From Romanomermis culicivorax (Eukaryota > Nematoda > Enoplea > Mermithida > Mermithidae): DNA of 64,000 bases. Positions 12,243-24,400 of the stretch are shown here, one piece after another. Both the position numbers and the translations under genes were made by a program. Each line of letters opens with the position of its first letter. Position 1 is the first letter of the stretch. Location of the stretch: positions 930,001 through 994,000 of the forward strand of contig CAWUHX010000092.1 in the NCBI GenBank assembly GCA_963922205.1, given 5' to 3'. Below the pieces are notes generated by a model. That model was not told the DNA's origin, searched no databases, and worked only from the letters and a program-made list of their open reading frames with translations.

Positions 12243-15200
12243 TTACGACACTAAATTTTCAGGTACGATTCGGTTTGGTCTGGCTGCAGCTACTTCATTC
12301 GGTGTAACCGTAGCCGTTGTCGGAGAAGACGAACTGTTCATGTTGAACATTTCGATAAATCGGCGTTTGATTGTGCTGTAACAAATTAGTCCAATCAATT
12401 TCGCTAGAGGAGATGAATGAAAAATGTCACCTCTGATGATTGTGACCCGTTTCAGCGAATATCCCGATTCAGTGAACATCCCGATTTAGCGGCTATCCCG
12501 ATTCAGCGAATAATGTTGATAAAATAAAAAATGAATCCCGATTTAGCGATGTCCTGATTTAGCAAATGGCCTCATTCTCGATTCAGCGAACATTTACACC
12601 TAAGCATAAGCCTAAAGGCGGAATGTCACTTCACGCTTCCCGCGTCACGCTACAGTAAAAAGAAAAAATGGACCAATCAAAATCGAGCGTGAACCGCTCG
12701 CCCGCTTCCGAAGTGACATATACCAAGCGGGCAGACCGCTAGCGGTGTCGCGCGTGATAACCGCAATCCCCGCTAGCAATCCTACTGTAGTTTTTCACGC
12801 GCCCGCTAGTTTAGAAATTTTTCTATCCTAGCGGGCACCGCTTGCACCGAATTGTTAATTTTAAACCATTTTCATCGTGGTTTTTTGCAAAATTATTGTT
12901 CATTCGGCGATTTTAATCGGATTTATTGCTAAAATAAATGATCCCGACGAGTTTGAATTAACAATTCGTAAAAAGTGCAGAATTTCTTAAATTCCGATTC
13001 TTGTTCAATTTTCAACCAATTTTTGTGCTTGGCTACTATTTCTTTCTGGGTTTTTTCGCGCAGAGCAACCAAATTTTTCCTGAGAGCCACTGTTTTTTTC
13101 CCGCCGGCCTTTTCCCAACTGGGGAAAAAGGCAGTGTTTTTTTTAGCACGGACAATTGTGCAATTAACATCATCAGGCTAGAAAAATTAAATTACAAATC
13201 ATGAAATGTGTTGGAAAGATTTATCTTACAACGTTCTAATCTAAGGCATCAGAACCCAAAAAAAGAAGAATGATTCCAATTGAATCTATGACTCTTCATT
13301 TTGGCTAAGCACAAATACATAGGTTTTCCTCGATTTTGCTTTTTGCTACTACTATTAATTTCTATATATTCTTATCATAATCTGGCTCCAGTCGACAATC
13401 TTCGTTTTTTCTTCCTTTTTCGTAAATTACTGATTAAATTACGCCAAGAAAAGCTCAAAAATGCATAAATAAAGCGCACCGTGGCATTTTTAAGCAAAAA
13501 ACGGCATGGATAGAATAGCGGAAAAAATTTTGATCGCGTTCACCAAATGGTGAAAGGTCTACGCGAAAAAACATTGGCGAGCAACAGCGCCGAAATTCCG
13601 ATTGAAATTTCTACAGTAACCTTTGAAAATTACTACCGGCGGCCGCTTGCCCGCTTGGTCCTAAACTAGCGTGCTAGCGGTCATCACACGCGGTGTTGCC
13701 CGCCGCGTGAAGTGACACTCCGCCTTAAGCCTAAGTCTAAGCTTTATTATCTTGATAAGCTATGCTAGGCTTTACTTATTTTTCTGATTTTCAAAGTAGC
13801 GCACAAGAAATATTCTGTCGTTCGCCCAGCAGTGACTTTTTTGTTAAAGGTCAAAAAAATGTCAAAAATTCATATTGTAGTAGACATTCGTTCAAAAGTG
13901 AATAAAATATTACACTGATAAGCCAACTTGTGCCATCATTTGCGCATATTGTTTTCGCTGCAACGGGTTTCTCACATGATGGAAAAGGACCAATTTTTTA
14001 CCCAAGGTTCGCTGATTCGGGATTTATGACTATGATTCGCTGAATCGAAGTAGTCGCTAAATCGGGATATTTGATAAATGGGCGCATTCGCCGAATGTGT
14101 AGTGTACCCTTCTGATGACTTTAAAGAATGTGCATATTGATTAAACAACTGATTATACTGTTACAGTACAATTCTGGCATAGTTTTCGATGCTCAATACA
14201 GATAGATCCAGTACAATAAAAGCATGCCGGATTGAACGCATTAACCACACATCGGCAGCAAAAAAAATCTGGCGCAGGTCAGTAAAGTTTAGCCAAACTT
14301 TTGTAATCCATGGCTCTATCAAAAACGAAGGTAAATTGTTTAAAAAAAGGTTTTTGAATAAACGTCAACGAGACCTAATGATTGATACCCCAATTGACTG
14401 CATTTTAGTACAAAGAAAGTTCTTGATAGTCCTTAAGAATCCCTATATGGATAGGATTAAGAATCCCAGCATATATTTAAGGTTCAACACTTTCTGAATG
14501 TAAATACTTTCGGGTGCGATCATCCCCCCCAAACCTATGTTACTTATCTCCAAGGGAACAACAACTTGTGAATCTAGTTACTCAGAAAATCACTAAGCCC
14601 AACATTGCTTTCGTTCTACATTCAAGATATAGTTCCAATGGTTCCAAATTTAGCCCAAAAATTTTGGATCCAACAGCTTCCTCCTCACAGGAATCTCATC
14701 CATCAAATTCAGCAGGCGTATTCAATTTTGATCCGATTTGATGATGTACTCTTACTCACACTTCTATTACCTATTGATTGCAATATGGACAAATGAATTG
14801 CTTCCTGCGCATACCAACCACAGAATATTTGTCAAGAACGAAATAGACCAATGTGTTATGACGTATTGATCGATAGTAAAGGTAATCGTCGTAGCTATGA
14901 CCAAAGCGCATAAAAACACTGCTTGCGCCAAAATTTTCACATCTCGACGACTGTCTTTCGATACGGAGCGATTCATCATGCTACGAAGCTACAAAAAGAC
15001 GACTATAAATGCTTATAAATAATAGTGGAGAACGGGTACTATCATATATTTTTACGATAGTTCTGATGAGGTATATGTCACATAGGACTGGAAATTGGTA
15101 AAAAAAATTTTGAGAAAGCAATATAAACGATTTCAACGACAATGCTACATAGTCTTTTCTTAAACGAACATCGAAAAGAAAAAATCTTCATGCCTTTTAT

Positions 15201-18200
15201 TCTCAGATTGACTGTAGGAGATAGGACTTCAGCTCTTAAAAAAAGAAAACCATGTCTCGCGATGCAAAGTCATTAATCAATTACTGATTTATTTGAACTT
15301 TTTGAATCGCGAGACTCACTTTACGAAATGAACTATGAGTGCTAATTTTTCAATTTTCAGGCATTTTATAAAAAAAGGCTATAAAGGGACATTTGTGTAG
15401 TTTAGGAAGTAAGGAATTTTTTTCCGAAATTTTCCCAAATTTGCTTTTTCCGACTAAAATGATGATGCTGATTACGAAAATGTCCATAGTTTTCCATAAA
15501 ATCATATATTTTGACTAGAAATAGTGCATTCTATGATATTTTTTCCAAGTTTGAATATTTGTGATTATATTACGGGCAAATTAATGACGCTGATCACGAA
15601 TATGTCAGTAGGTTTCTATTCTATCAATTATATTGACCGCGTGATTTGCATTTTTATCAGCCCGCAGTTTATTGTGTAGCATATCTTCCAACTTTTGCAT
15701 TTTTTACGAATCATGACAAAAATCGTTTTTTTTCCGTTGAAATTTGGTAAATCGATGAAACCCAAATGATGTCACACTCATACACATATATTGTATTAAA
15801 ACATTAACAATAAATGACTATAGTAAAACAAAATATAAAATGCTTAAATCGCAGCTTCAGGGTAAACTAAGCGAATATGTACGACAAGATATAGGTTGTT
15901 TTTCTTGAAATGCTTCTCAATGATGAAAGTGGAAAGCAAGTAATATTTCAGATTTTTACGATTTTCTGATAAACGATATATCGCATAGGACTGGAAATTT
16001 GTGAGCGTATTGACCTAACCTTTAACAATTTTTCGAGCGAAAAATTTTACAGTAACAGCCCTACGTAAATAATCTTGAGGACAGTTCTGATTTGTGTCAC
16101 TTTTCTATTTGGAAGCATTCTGTAAAAAACAGACTATACCTGATGAAACGGATTATAGAACGCCTTGCTTTCAATCAAAATATTTGATTTTATGGAAAAC
16201 TATTGACATGTTCGAAATCAGTATCATCATTTTAGTCGGAAATATGCAATTTTGGAAAAATTTTGGAAAAAAATTCCGTACCTCTAATCTACACAAGTGC
16301 CTAATAAGGTGGTTGTAATGCTAACCTGTGTTCTGATTTTGACGAAAATGAAAGCATACCATATGATCATACCGATCACATGTAGAATGTTGTATCCCAT
16401 ATGAATCACGATCACGTACTTGGTCCATTCAGTGCGTATGTAAATGTACGAGTATCTATTTAAGTCGTAGACAAGATTTACGTTTGGATTCATTAATACG
16501 GTCAGCCAGAGAACACCAGAGAGCCAGCAGCCTGCCAAAGCTAATGACGTGGCTCTGGGTGAAAAGAAATATTTGACCTTGTCGGGCCAGTAGATATAGA
16601 CGAATCTGAAGTTAGAAAAGAAAAAATTGAATAGTTGAATAAAATTGAAAAATGAATTATTAGTGAAGAAAGAGCAGTGGTAGAACTGAGACAATAGCTG
16701 AAAAAGCTCCGAACTACTCCGGTTTGACATAGATAATTGAACGGACACGGTGGCTGAAGCACAAAGTGGCTGAATCCTTACAAGACATTCGGCTGAACGA
16801 GCGACTATACATCAGCAGCGAGGAAGATGATGGGAGGTCAATCAAACTTCAAGCATTCATAACTCTGTCCAAAATAGATGCACATCATTTTTACATGTTT
16901 TTGAATAATTTTCAAGATCTAACAATCGATACCTAATTTACTGCGTTTTCTAAAAAAAGAATTTTGCCCTGAAAAGTCAAACACTGGAGACTGGTAAGCC
17001 ATGAGCATACTTGACTGGCTTTTGAAAATTTGTAAGAGAAAAATTTTTATGCAAAGCAGTGTTTCATCTATTTCGACGACACTGATGATTTCTGTCATTT
17101 TCAGTGGCAGACTCGCGGTGGGGGCCGGGTGAATGTTCCAAAAGTAAAAATCATCAAGATCATTTTACCAGTTAAAACGTCTTCAGCTGAACGCTCATCT
17201 TCAACGTTAAAATTTTTGAAAGCTATTCACGATCAACTATGAGGGAAAATAGATTAAAAAGTTTAGCATTAATGTTTATTCATCTAGAAATTCTAGTCGA
17301 TTAAAACGTTGTTGCCAGTCATTTCGCTCGAAAAAACAAGTGTCGGCTCAATTTTTTTGATTTAATTATCTGATATTTTTAATTGTTGTTTCTCGTCTTC
17401 TTAAATTTTAAAAAGAAAAAGATCGTTTGTACGTCGATGCAAATAATTTGAGAAAAATAGACAAATTTTTAAAAAAATTTCCGCTGCCACCCCCACCCCG
17501 AAAAAAGCTCCAGCGTCCGCCACTGGTCGTTTTCTTATTTTATAAGCATTTTATTAAAAGCAAACTTTAAGTAAGGTGGTGCAAAAAGTCCAATAAATTC
17601 TAGTAGTTCAGTGTCTTACATGTTCCTTTTTGTATTACTGCTCTTTCCGCCTTTTTTCAGTCAAACTTACTTTTCTTTCCTTCCTACTGTAGGGATAATA
17701 TCTTTTAAATTTATCTTTCCTACCCGACACATAAAAACTACATACTCATGTCATGTTTCCATAAAAACTTTCTTAAATACTTTTTTCTCGTTTTAATTTT
17801 CTCCTTTCGATTCTAATCTTCTCTTTATTGTTAGATTCCAGCATTTAAATCTTGTTTCACCCCCGATCCCTTGACTATTCCTGCACAATACCATAATGAA
17901 AAACACGTGCAAGCTATTTGTTGTTTTATTTTAAATACCCGTGTTTTCACCTTTTTGGCATTATTCTTCCCGTTTTCCTACTTTTATACTAAATTTACTG
18001 GCATAAGTTTTGTCGTTTGGGTCGAAAATAAAGCAGGTTTGCTTTTGAATAAGGTCGACTATTACTGTTGGTACTTTAGATTCTAGGAGTTCTTGATCAA
18101 CTTCTCAAACATTTTCTTGTCATTGTTAGTTTCTTCTACCTAGTTTTATCGTTCAGTTCTTCCTGTATTCTACAATCATAGGGCTAGTGTTGTCCATTCC

Positions 18201-18765
18201 CGCTACATTGTCGTGTTTTCCCATTAACCTGCTAATATTAACCCTGCGGAGGTTAAACCACCGATGAACATGATTCATCTCAATACAACATATAGAAAAT
18301 GCATTTATCGATAATTTTTTTCAGTTTTCGATTACAGTTGTGGAAAAATTTGATGAATTTGCCTTTAACCTCCACAAATGGGATTATCACGCAGTTGTGC
18401 AATGTATTTCACCTATTGAATGCCATTAAGTGAGCTACAGACAGACAAGCCGTCCAACCGAAACCAGTTACAGCGGCCGACGTGTTGTTAAGCCAAAAAC
18501 CTTGATAGTTGGTCAGAGTCAATAGACCACCAACAATGCTATTGAAAAAAATCTGCAAAACGTCCGTTACACCGATATGGATGGCAATGCGGAAAAACGA
18601 CGATCCTTTGAGCGTGTCGTCCGTGGACATGATGTATATGCAAATGAAGTATGGTACTAGCAATACTACGGCCAACAATATATAAATTGTACCAACGATC
18701 GGGTCGACGACAGGGAGCCAAGTGTGGTTCAGGCTATTGGACAGAAGGTCTTGGTCATCAGCCAT
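12243..18765 (-). CDS. Nematode 7TM chemoreceptor-like GPCR A (Srt-like)
   Basis: Four minus-strand exons join in frame: 18413-18765, 16326-16605, 14771-14988, 12243-12375 (stop TAA). Intron phases are 2, 0, 2, and the product is 327 aa. The N-terminus is short, with a glycosylation sequon NHT at 13-15. Seven hydrophobic segments follow, starting near VVDPIVGTIYILL. TM3 ends in AFNR, the position of DRY in other receptors. TM5 is near YVIVIHMGYNI, TM6 follows SKDSRRDVKILAQA, and TM7 ends NSFVHIAIN with STIKRRF after it. The tail is Ser/Thr-rich. The pattern fits the nematode Srt/Srsx group of orphan, probably chemosensory receptors at the plasma membrane; the exact family is my inference. The ATG at 18765 is chosen because paralogue B starts at the same place. 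Introns hold elements E2, a TIR element and an AGTCTG MITE. No lesion is seen. Confidence 0.82.
12440..14110. mobile_element. Subrepeat-ended element E2 in receptor A intron 3
   Basis: The left arm (12440-12595) has tandem 17-bp units of the type CCCGATTCAGCGAACAT. The right arm (14008-14110) has them inverted. A perfect 8-bp target duplication TCTGATGA flanks it (12432-12439, 14111-14118). It starts TTGTGACCCG, a terminus shared with E3, E6 and E8. Telomere-like hexamers (CCTAAGC, TAAGCC) lie in the centre at 12598-12615 and 13726-13742, split by a nested Harbinger-type MITE. Confidence 0.88.
12616..13725. mobile_element. PIF/Harbinger-type MITE nested in E2 (1.1 kb)
   Basis: Terminal inverted repeats of about 22 bp (AGGCGGAATGTCACTTCACG, inverted at the right end with one mismatch) are flanked by TAA on both sides. 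The 3-bp TWA duplication is typical of PIF/Harbinger. The interior is richer in G+C near the ends, with repeated CCGCTAGC motifs, and has no transposase. Near 13132 there is a fragment like the CAGTGTTTTTTTT end of the hAT-like family. Confidence 0.8.
15395..16300. mobile_element. Inverted-repeat element in receptor A intron 2 (about 0.9 kb)
   Basis: 15400-15520 and 16170-16298 are inverted copies of each other over about 125 bp (shared CCGACTAAAATGATGAT and GTCCATAGTTTTCCATAAAATC-type segments). The ends approximate TTGTGTAG and CTACACAA. No coding sequence. An AGTCTG-ended MITE (15892-16138) is nested inside. Confidence 0.6.
15892..16138 (-). mobile_element. MITE family F, copy 1 (AGTCTGTTTTT ends)
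   Basis: About 250 bp, in inverted orientation. Its right end AAAAACAGACTATA and left end TATAGGTTGTTTTTCTTG flank conserved internal blocks (AAGTGACACAAATCAGTACTG on the minus strand; GGACTGGAAATTTGTGAGCG on the plus). TA at both ends suggests mariner-type insertion. A more degraded copy appears around 15045-15390. Confidence 0.7.
16606..18412. other. Receptor A intron 1, no feature seen
   Basis: A 1.8-kb intron bounded by donor GTGAAA and acceptor TTCAG on the minus strand. It is AT-rich and I recognise no repeat family or exon in it. Confidence 0.5.
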
Positions 18766-19589
18766 AGTAGAAGTTACGACCGCAAAGTTTGTTTTTCTGC
18801 AAGAGTTGATTTTGAGCAAACGACTGATATCAAAGAAACTTGATCCGCTACGACGAGTAGTATATATGCAATTTTAATATGCTTCTGTTTCATTAATATT
18901 TGCTTTCGTAGTTGATGTAATGACGTATACTCCATCTTGACCGGTGCAATTGGCATGAATTTATTTCGACGCCGAATTTCAGAACTATTTCTGCACGAGA
19001 CATTGGTGAACTTTTCTAAAGTCATTTTCAGCTAATGATCTGTGACAGAATTTGTACGGTATGCAATTTTTTGGAGTGTCTTCATAGAACACTCACTTTC
19101 AACGACAGAAAATATCGATACCTCAAGGAGCAAAATTTTTGCATCAAGCCTAACTGATCAGTACGAGAAACGCACAGTGGGAGAATTAGCTAATCAAAGA
19201 AGTAACATTGCATGCATAATTACTCGTCGTCAAGATTAATTTAGTTCGTCTCTACACATCAAGTTCAACGTTTGCGAACCAATGTGCTGAGGTGTTCAAT
19301 GTGTGGTAAACAATGAGGGGTCAATAATCGCACAACTACTTTTGCAAAATTTAGTTGATTTGAAATTTGCATTCCATTGTTGGTTAAAGAATTACGATTT
19401 TCAAAGGAGTAGAATTAGAGGTAATCTTTGTACTACTCACACAAAATCTTCCTTATATTCTACTTACTCTCAAAATCATCTTTACTCCAAGACATGTTAT
19501 AGTGTTGAAATACACTTCACATTTTTGAGGTAAGTTATCAAAACTTAAAAAATTTATCCCTGTCACTAAATGATCCTCACTGCCAAGAG

Positions 19590-19850
19590 CTTAAGAGCCG
19601 TATGATAGTGGGCTAGGAGAAAATGGCGGGCTTAAGTGAAAAACGGTAGGGCAAAAATAGAGAGTCAAATTGAGGACTGCTTGGTGGCTTGAATATCGGG
19701 GCGAATCTCGGGCCAAATGACGGCCAAAGTCAGGGTAAACTCGCGGGCCAAAAAATGAGGCTGGCGAGAAGTCTCGGTGCAAAATGCGGGACAAACTGGG
19801 GCTATATGACGGGCTAAATAAAAGGTAGCCCGCCACCGTCTGATGAAAGG
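19590..19850. repeat. G-rich short tandem array
   Basis: Irregular units of about 12-17 bp around GGGCCAAATGAC or GGGCTAAAT recur a dozen or so times. The composition is clearly more G-rich than the surroundings. It abuts a Harbinger transposase fragment on its right side and may be the terminal or subterminal array of that element. No inverted partner was found. Confidence 0.5.
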
Positions 19851-20129
19851 TTGGCCGGGCTACATACATCTTCAAGCGGAGTGGTGGATGAAGATCGGGG
19901 AAAAAATGATGATGATAGACTTTTAACTAAAAATAGAAGAGATCCGTTCCTAATGTACGACGATATGAAGTTCAAATTAAGATATCGATTTGCAAACTAC
20001 TGTCTTCGCGAAATGCTTGATATGGTTTCCTGCCGGCTAGCACACCTTACTAACAGAAATAAAACATTAAACCGTGCAGTGCAAGTAAGACAGTTCATAA
20101 TTGGTGCCCAAAGAAGCTTGAGTATTTGA
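19851..20129 (+). pseudogene. PIF/Harbinger transposase N-terminal remnant
   Basis: The plus-strand reading has RDPFLMYDDMKFKLRYRF, then REMLDMVSCRLAHLTNRN and a QVRQFIIGAQRSL segment. This is the pattern at the start of Harbinger (HARBI1-like) transposases: D/F/Y-rich start, a helical DNA-binding segment, then the first helix of the DDE domain. The reading stops after 92 codons and the catalytic DDE domain does not follow, so this is a dead fragment. It lies between the two receptor genes and is not part of either. Confidence 0.7.
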
Positions 20130-21438
20130 GTTATAATCGTTATCAAATTAATCTGCTGTATTTTCCAGTTTCATTTTTATGCAATACGCCTAACAATCTT
20201 TGAGCTGCGGTTATTTACAGGATCATTGTTTATTGGCGTCAATTTCGAAATACAAAAGTCATAAAGTACATACCATGATAATGATCGAAATCTTACCGTA
20301 GAAATGCTTTGCAGACAGTTAATGTTTATTCTGTGAAGTATCAAAAAGGTTGAGGAATGTATCCCACAAAAAATAGTTTTTTAACGAAAAAGTTGATATT
20401 TCGCCTCGATGAGCTAAAGATAAATATTCTACCCACCACAATAACACTTTCACGGAGCGTAAATTCTACCGACACTGAAAAATATTTTAATCCAGCATGT
20501 GAACATAGATTTAGCTAAGCTGACTTCCATGAAGCATTTTCTCTATCTTGAGCGGCAAATATCGTTAAATCGACAATTAATAGGATTTAATCTGATCATA
20601 ATGTAATACAGATGATAAGATAATAATCAGAATCGCCAACTTTTGCCGATTTTACCGATTCATTCCAAAAAAATTGATGACTGCCGCCGATTTTTAAGAA
20701 TGAATTTGCGAAGAAGTAAAACTTTTGTATTTTGCAAGTTATCCAGGACTAATTAAACCTCAACTAATTAGATGGATTTACAAACACTACTTCATGGTAT
20801 GACAATGCGCACTATAACTGAATCAGCATAACTTCCGAACGGGCAAACATATTGAAGTATGGTTTCGCGGATTTTACTTGACTGATGAGTATAATATTAT
20901 TTTTTTAATAATATTCAAGTTTTGCCGAGGGAAGTGTTTTGTTTTAATCAATTGGACTCATTTGCAAATTATTCAAATTATTGCACGATAATTTTGTTTC
21001 CCAGAAAACCAATTATTTTCTATGTGAATTCGAGAATTAGGACAAAGAAAAGACGAAAACCTCTTTATCATTTGATGAATCAGCTGATATGCCAAAAAAT
21101 TCGCTGGGACAATCGATACAATAGAAAAAATTAATAGTGTAGTACAAACGATATAGTGGTCCCATCGGTACGGACGCACATGCAGTATGTTAAAGTCGTG
21201 GAATGAAAAATACAAAACTCACGTTTTTCTGCAACATACATCTTTGCAAATAGCCTTCAGGAATGCCTTGACATTCATCGAAATAGAATCTTTTTTATGA
21301 CATGCTAATTAATAAAATTTTTCCACTTTTATACACCTACTAGTGAGCACGACAGAAAAATAACAGGATAATTATAATCGACGACTAGATCATAGAAATT
21401 CAAGTTTTTATTTCAGTTATCAAAAATAATAGAAATAT
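20130..21438. other. Intergenic between the receptor genes, little visible
   Basis: About 1.3 kb of AT-rich DNA downstream of receptor B. A minus-strand reading at 20973-21215 has a hydrophobic segment followed by basic residues, which could be a lone receptor TM5-like fragment, but no exon borders support it. A polyadenylation signal AATAAA for receptor B lies at 21407-21412 on the minus strand, about 27 nt past the stop. Confidence 0.4.
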
Positions 21439-24400
21439 TCAGTCTTCGGGTACCAATTTTTCTGGTACAATTTGATTCGTCTTTGCATTGTTGCCTTCCC
21501 GAGTAGCAGTTGCAGTTGTATGTGAATTTGTTCGATCGAAAGAGAACATGTTCATGAAACGTCGTTTGATCGTGCTGTTCGAAAATACAAAAGTATTGCA
21601 CTAGTTCATGTGAATGTTCTTTGATGATTCCACACATCGAAGAAGATGTAAAAATTTTTCCTGCTTAATTAGGTGCTAAAAAACAGGATCGCAAAACATT
21701 TATCCTTTATTTTTGGCTCAGTAGGCTCTACTGGTAGAAAAGATGTGTGAGTCCATGTGAATTTTATGACTTCTGAACCAAACTTCGAAAACGAAGTTTC
21801 ATAATTGCATAATATCTGAGTATTGAACATTCTACGAACTAAATTCATACGCAGAAATTAAACTTGATCTTTATATAGGTATAGAGATGTGATATATCCA
21901 GACTTGGATCACTTGTTCGTAAAAAAGCTTACTGATACGATGTTGCCTTGCCTGCTTGACTAGCTTAAGTTTGATCTGAAAATTTCGTCTGCATATTTAA
22001 CAGCACAGTTATCAAAATTGTGATATCACAAATCTTGGGTATTTTTGTACTGTATGGTCCAAATGACAGTAGGCTGATTGCAGTAGCTAATCTTCGATTA
22101 GCAAATCGATGTAAAATTGGTTTAGCTAATCGACGATCACGTGCTTAATTGGCATTTTTATAGCTTTTTGGCTTTTCTCAACCAAGTTGTTTATAACAGG
22201 ATATTATTCGGATATCCGCGACTTTTTCGAACATCATTTTTTGTTGATTTTTAATAATTTCGTTTGAGTTTTGCTTTTTGCCTCTGAATTGAAGTGACTA
22301 CACGTATTTTCTTATTGTTTTAGTCTTGTGAGACTGTGATAAAAAATTTTCCTTTTTTGGGAAAGAACTTTCTGGTTTGAAGCTTATCTGAACATTTTGA
22401 TGTCACTGAAAATAAGAAACCAGACTGTGTCAACCAAAAAAGGCGGAATGCGATTGTCAATGTCCTCAAAGACTTCTCCACGGACGAGCTAAACATTTAG
22501 TTGTTAGATCCATAATATTTGGAACATTTTCCTTGTTGAATCAATATCGTAGAATTCCCGTCATTCCAAAAAAATTTTAAACAAGTTGATACAGATAATC
22601 ATTTTCATGATTAGAATAACCATAGCCTGTTTTTTATAAAATGCTTAGAAATAGAAAAGTGACACAAATCAGTACTGTCGTCAAAACCGTTAACATAAAG
22701 CTCTTGCCGTAAAATTTTTCGCTCGAAAATGTTAAAGGTGAGGTCACTACGCTCATGTTGAGAGTGGCCAAAGCAGCCACCTTAACTACGAATTGTTGCA
22801 AAAAGAGAGCGCCTTTCTCATTGCTCAGTTGGCTCAGTTGATTAGAGCGTGCGGACGGTAGCCACAAGGTCCCGGGTTCAAGTTCCGGACCGAGCCTAAC
22901 TTTTACTGAAGCCCCGAGTAGCGGAAACAGGTTGCCTCAACACAGGTGGCCCTTGACGGTCTGTCAAACTCGACGGCGGAGGGATGTTCAGGGTGGCCAA
23001 AGCGGCCACCTCAACTATGAATTGTTGCAAAAAGAGAGCGCCTTTCCTGTTCTTCGGTTGGCTCAGTTGGTTAGAGCGTGGGGACGGTAGCCGCAAGGTC
23101 CTGGGTTCAAGTCCCGGACCGAGCCTAACTTTTACTGAAGCCCCGAGTAGCGGGAACAGGTTGTCTCAACACTCATAAATTTCCAGTCTTATATGATATA
23201 CAGTTTATTAGAAAATCGTGAAAATCTGACTTGTTTTCCACTTTAATGATTTAGAAGCATTTCATGGAAAACAAACAATAGAATGTCTTGAAAAATGAAG
23301 TCGACTACATCCATGGTTCAATACTTTGATACTTTTTAAGCTGCGTTTAGGCTGAGTGACCGTCTGCCATACCACAAAAAATAATCGACGATTTTAATTC
23401 AAACTTTATTCGCACATAGCCCTTAATCCATTTCCTGTCAGAATATTAGGAATGAATCCAGCAGGGATAGCAAATTTTGCAGCTCATAAAGTAGTGCATA
23501 AAGTTGGATTTTTTTAGGATCATATATATTTGCGTTTTCCGGCGGGACGGAACGGAGCGGAATGCAATCGATGGAACGTAACCGAACGGAAGAGGAATTT
23601 TCGTCCCGTTTAGTTCGGTTGAAGATAACCTTCAGTCGTTTCCCGCAAAATTGCAGTTATCTTTTCCGACCGAAAGTAGATTTTCAGGCTGAACGTTTCA
23701 AGCTGTTGAAGATCCGTTCCGTTCCGCTCCGTCACAAAAGACAAGTACAAATGACTCTTAATAAATGAATCTGGATTGCAAGTACGTACTATTTAACGTT
23801 CACGAACTTTTCCGGTGAGTCGCATGTAATAAAGATCCGGAATTTTGCTAACTAGCTGAGACACACTTGACATGTTTAATGTAAAAATATTCTGAACTTC
23901 ATGTGTAAGTGTAAAAACAGTATTCATTTTTGTCAATTACAATTCACAGGCATTTTACGGAGCAAACTGAGGTAGTATTTTCACCAGCGGTGAATGGTGA
24001 TACTGAGCTACTTTTTGTTTATCAAAGGTGTCCAAGATCCAGTAGAGCGATAATGCTAAAAAATTTACATTCATGAGGTGATTTATGAGTGCATTCAAAT
24101 GATGTCGCACTCCGCGTGATTTTCTTCTCCAAGAGATATTGCGATGAAATGCACAAGGCTTTTCTGTTTAAAGTGTTAGCTGAAATAAATCATATGTGAT
24201 TCTTATGAAAGCGCCAAGAATCTCCTATGATTTTGCTACAAATTTGAAGATTGTTCCATAGGATTGGTAAAAAGTGTACAACGGCTTGAGATACAACATT
24301 GACGATTATCAACATAACTAGAATAAAATTTTAGTAGGTATTATAAGAAGCACAACCTACAGTACAATATCTTAAGCATTGGTTTCGGTGACAGTATATA

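Noticed and set aside
14189..14497. 102-codon plus-strand reading within receptor A intron 3
   Set aside because: No homology recognised, antisense to the gene, lies right next to E2.
22822..23124. Two functional tRNA genes
   Set aside because: Acceptor and anticodon stems carry mismatches, position 33 is C, and both lie in a repeated unit with a shared tail.
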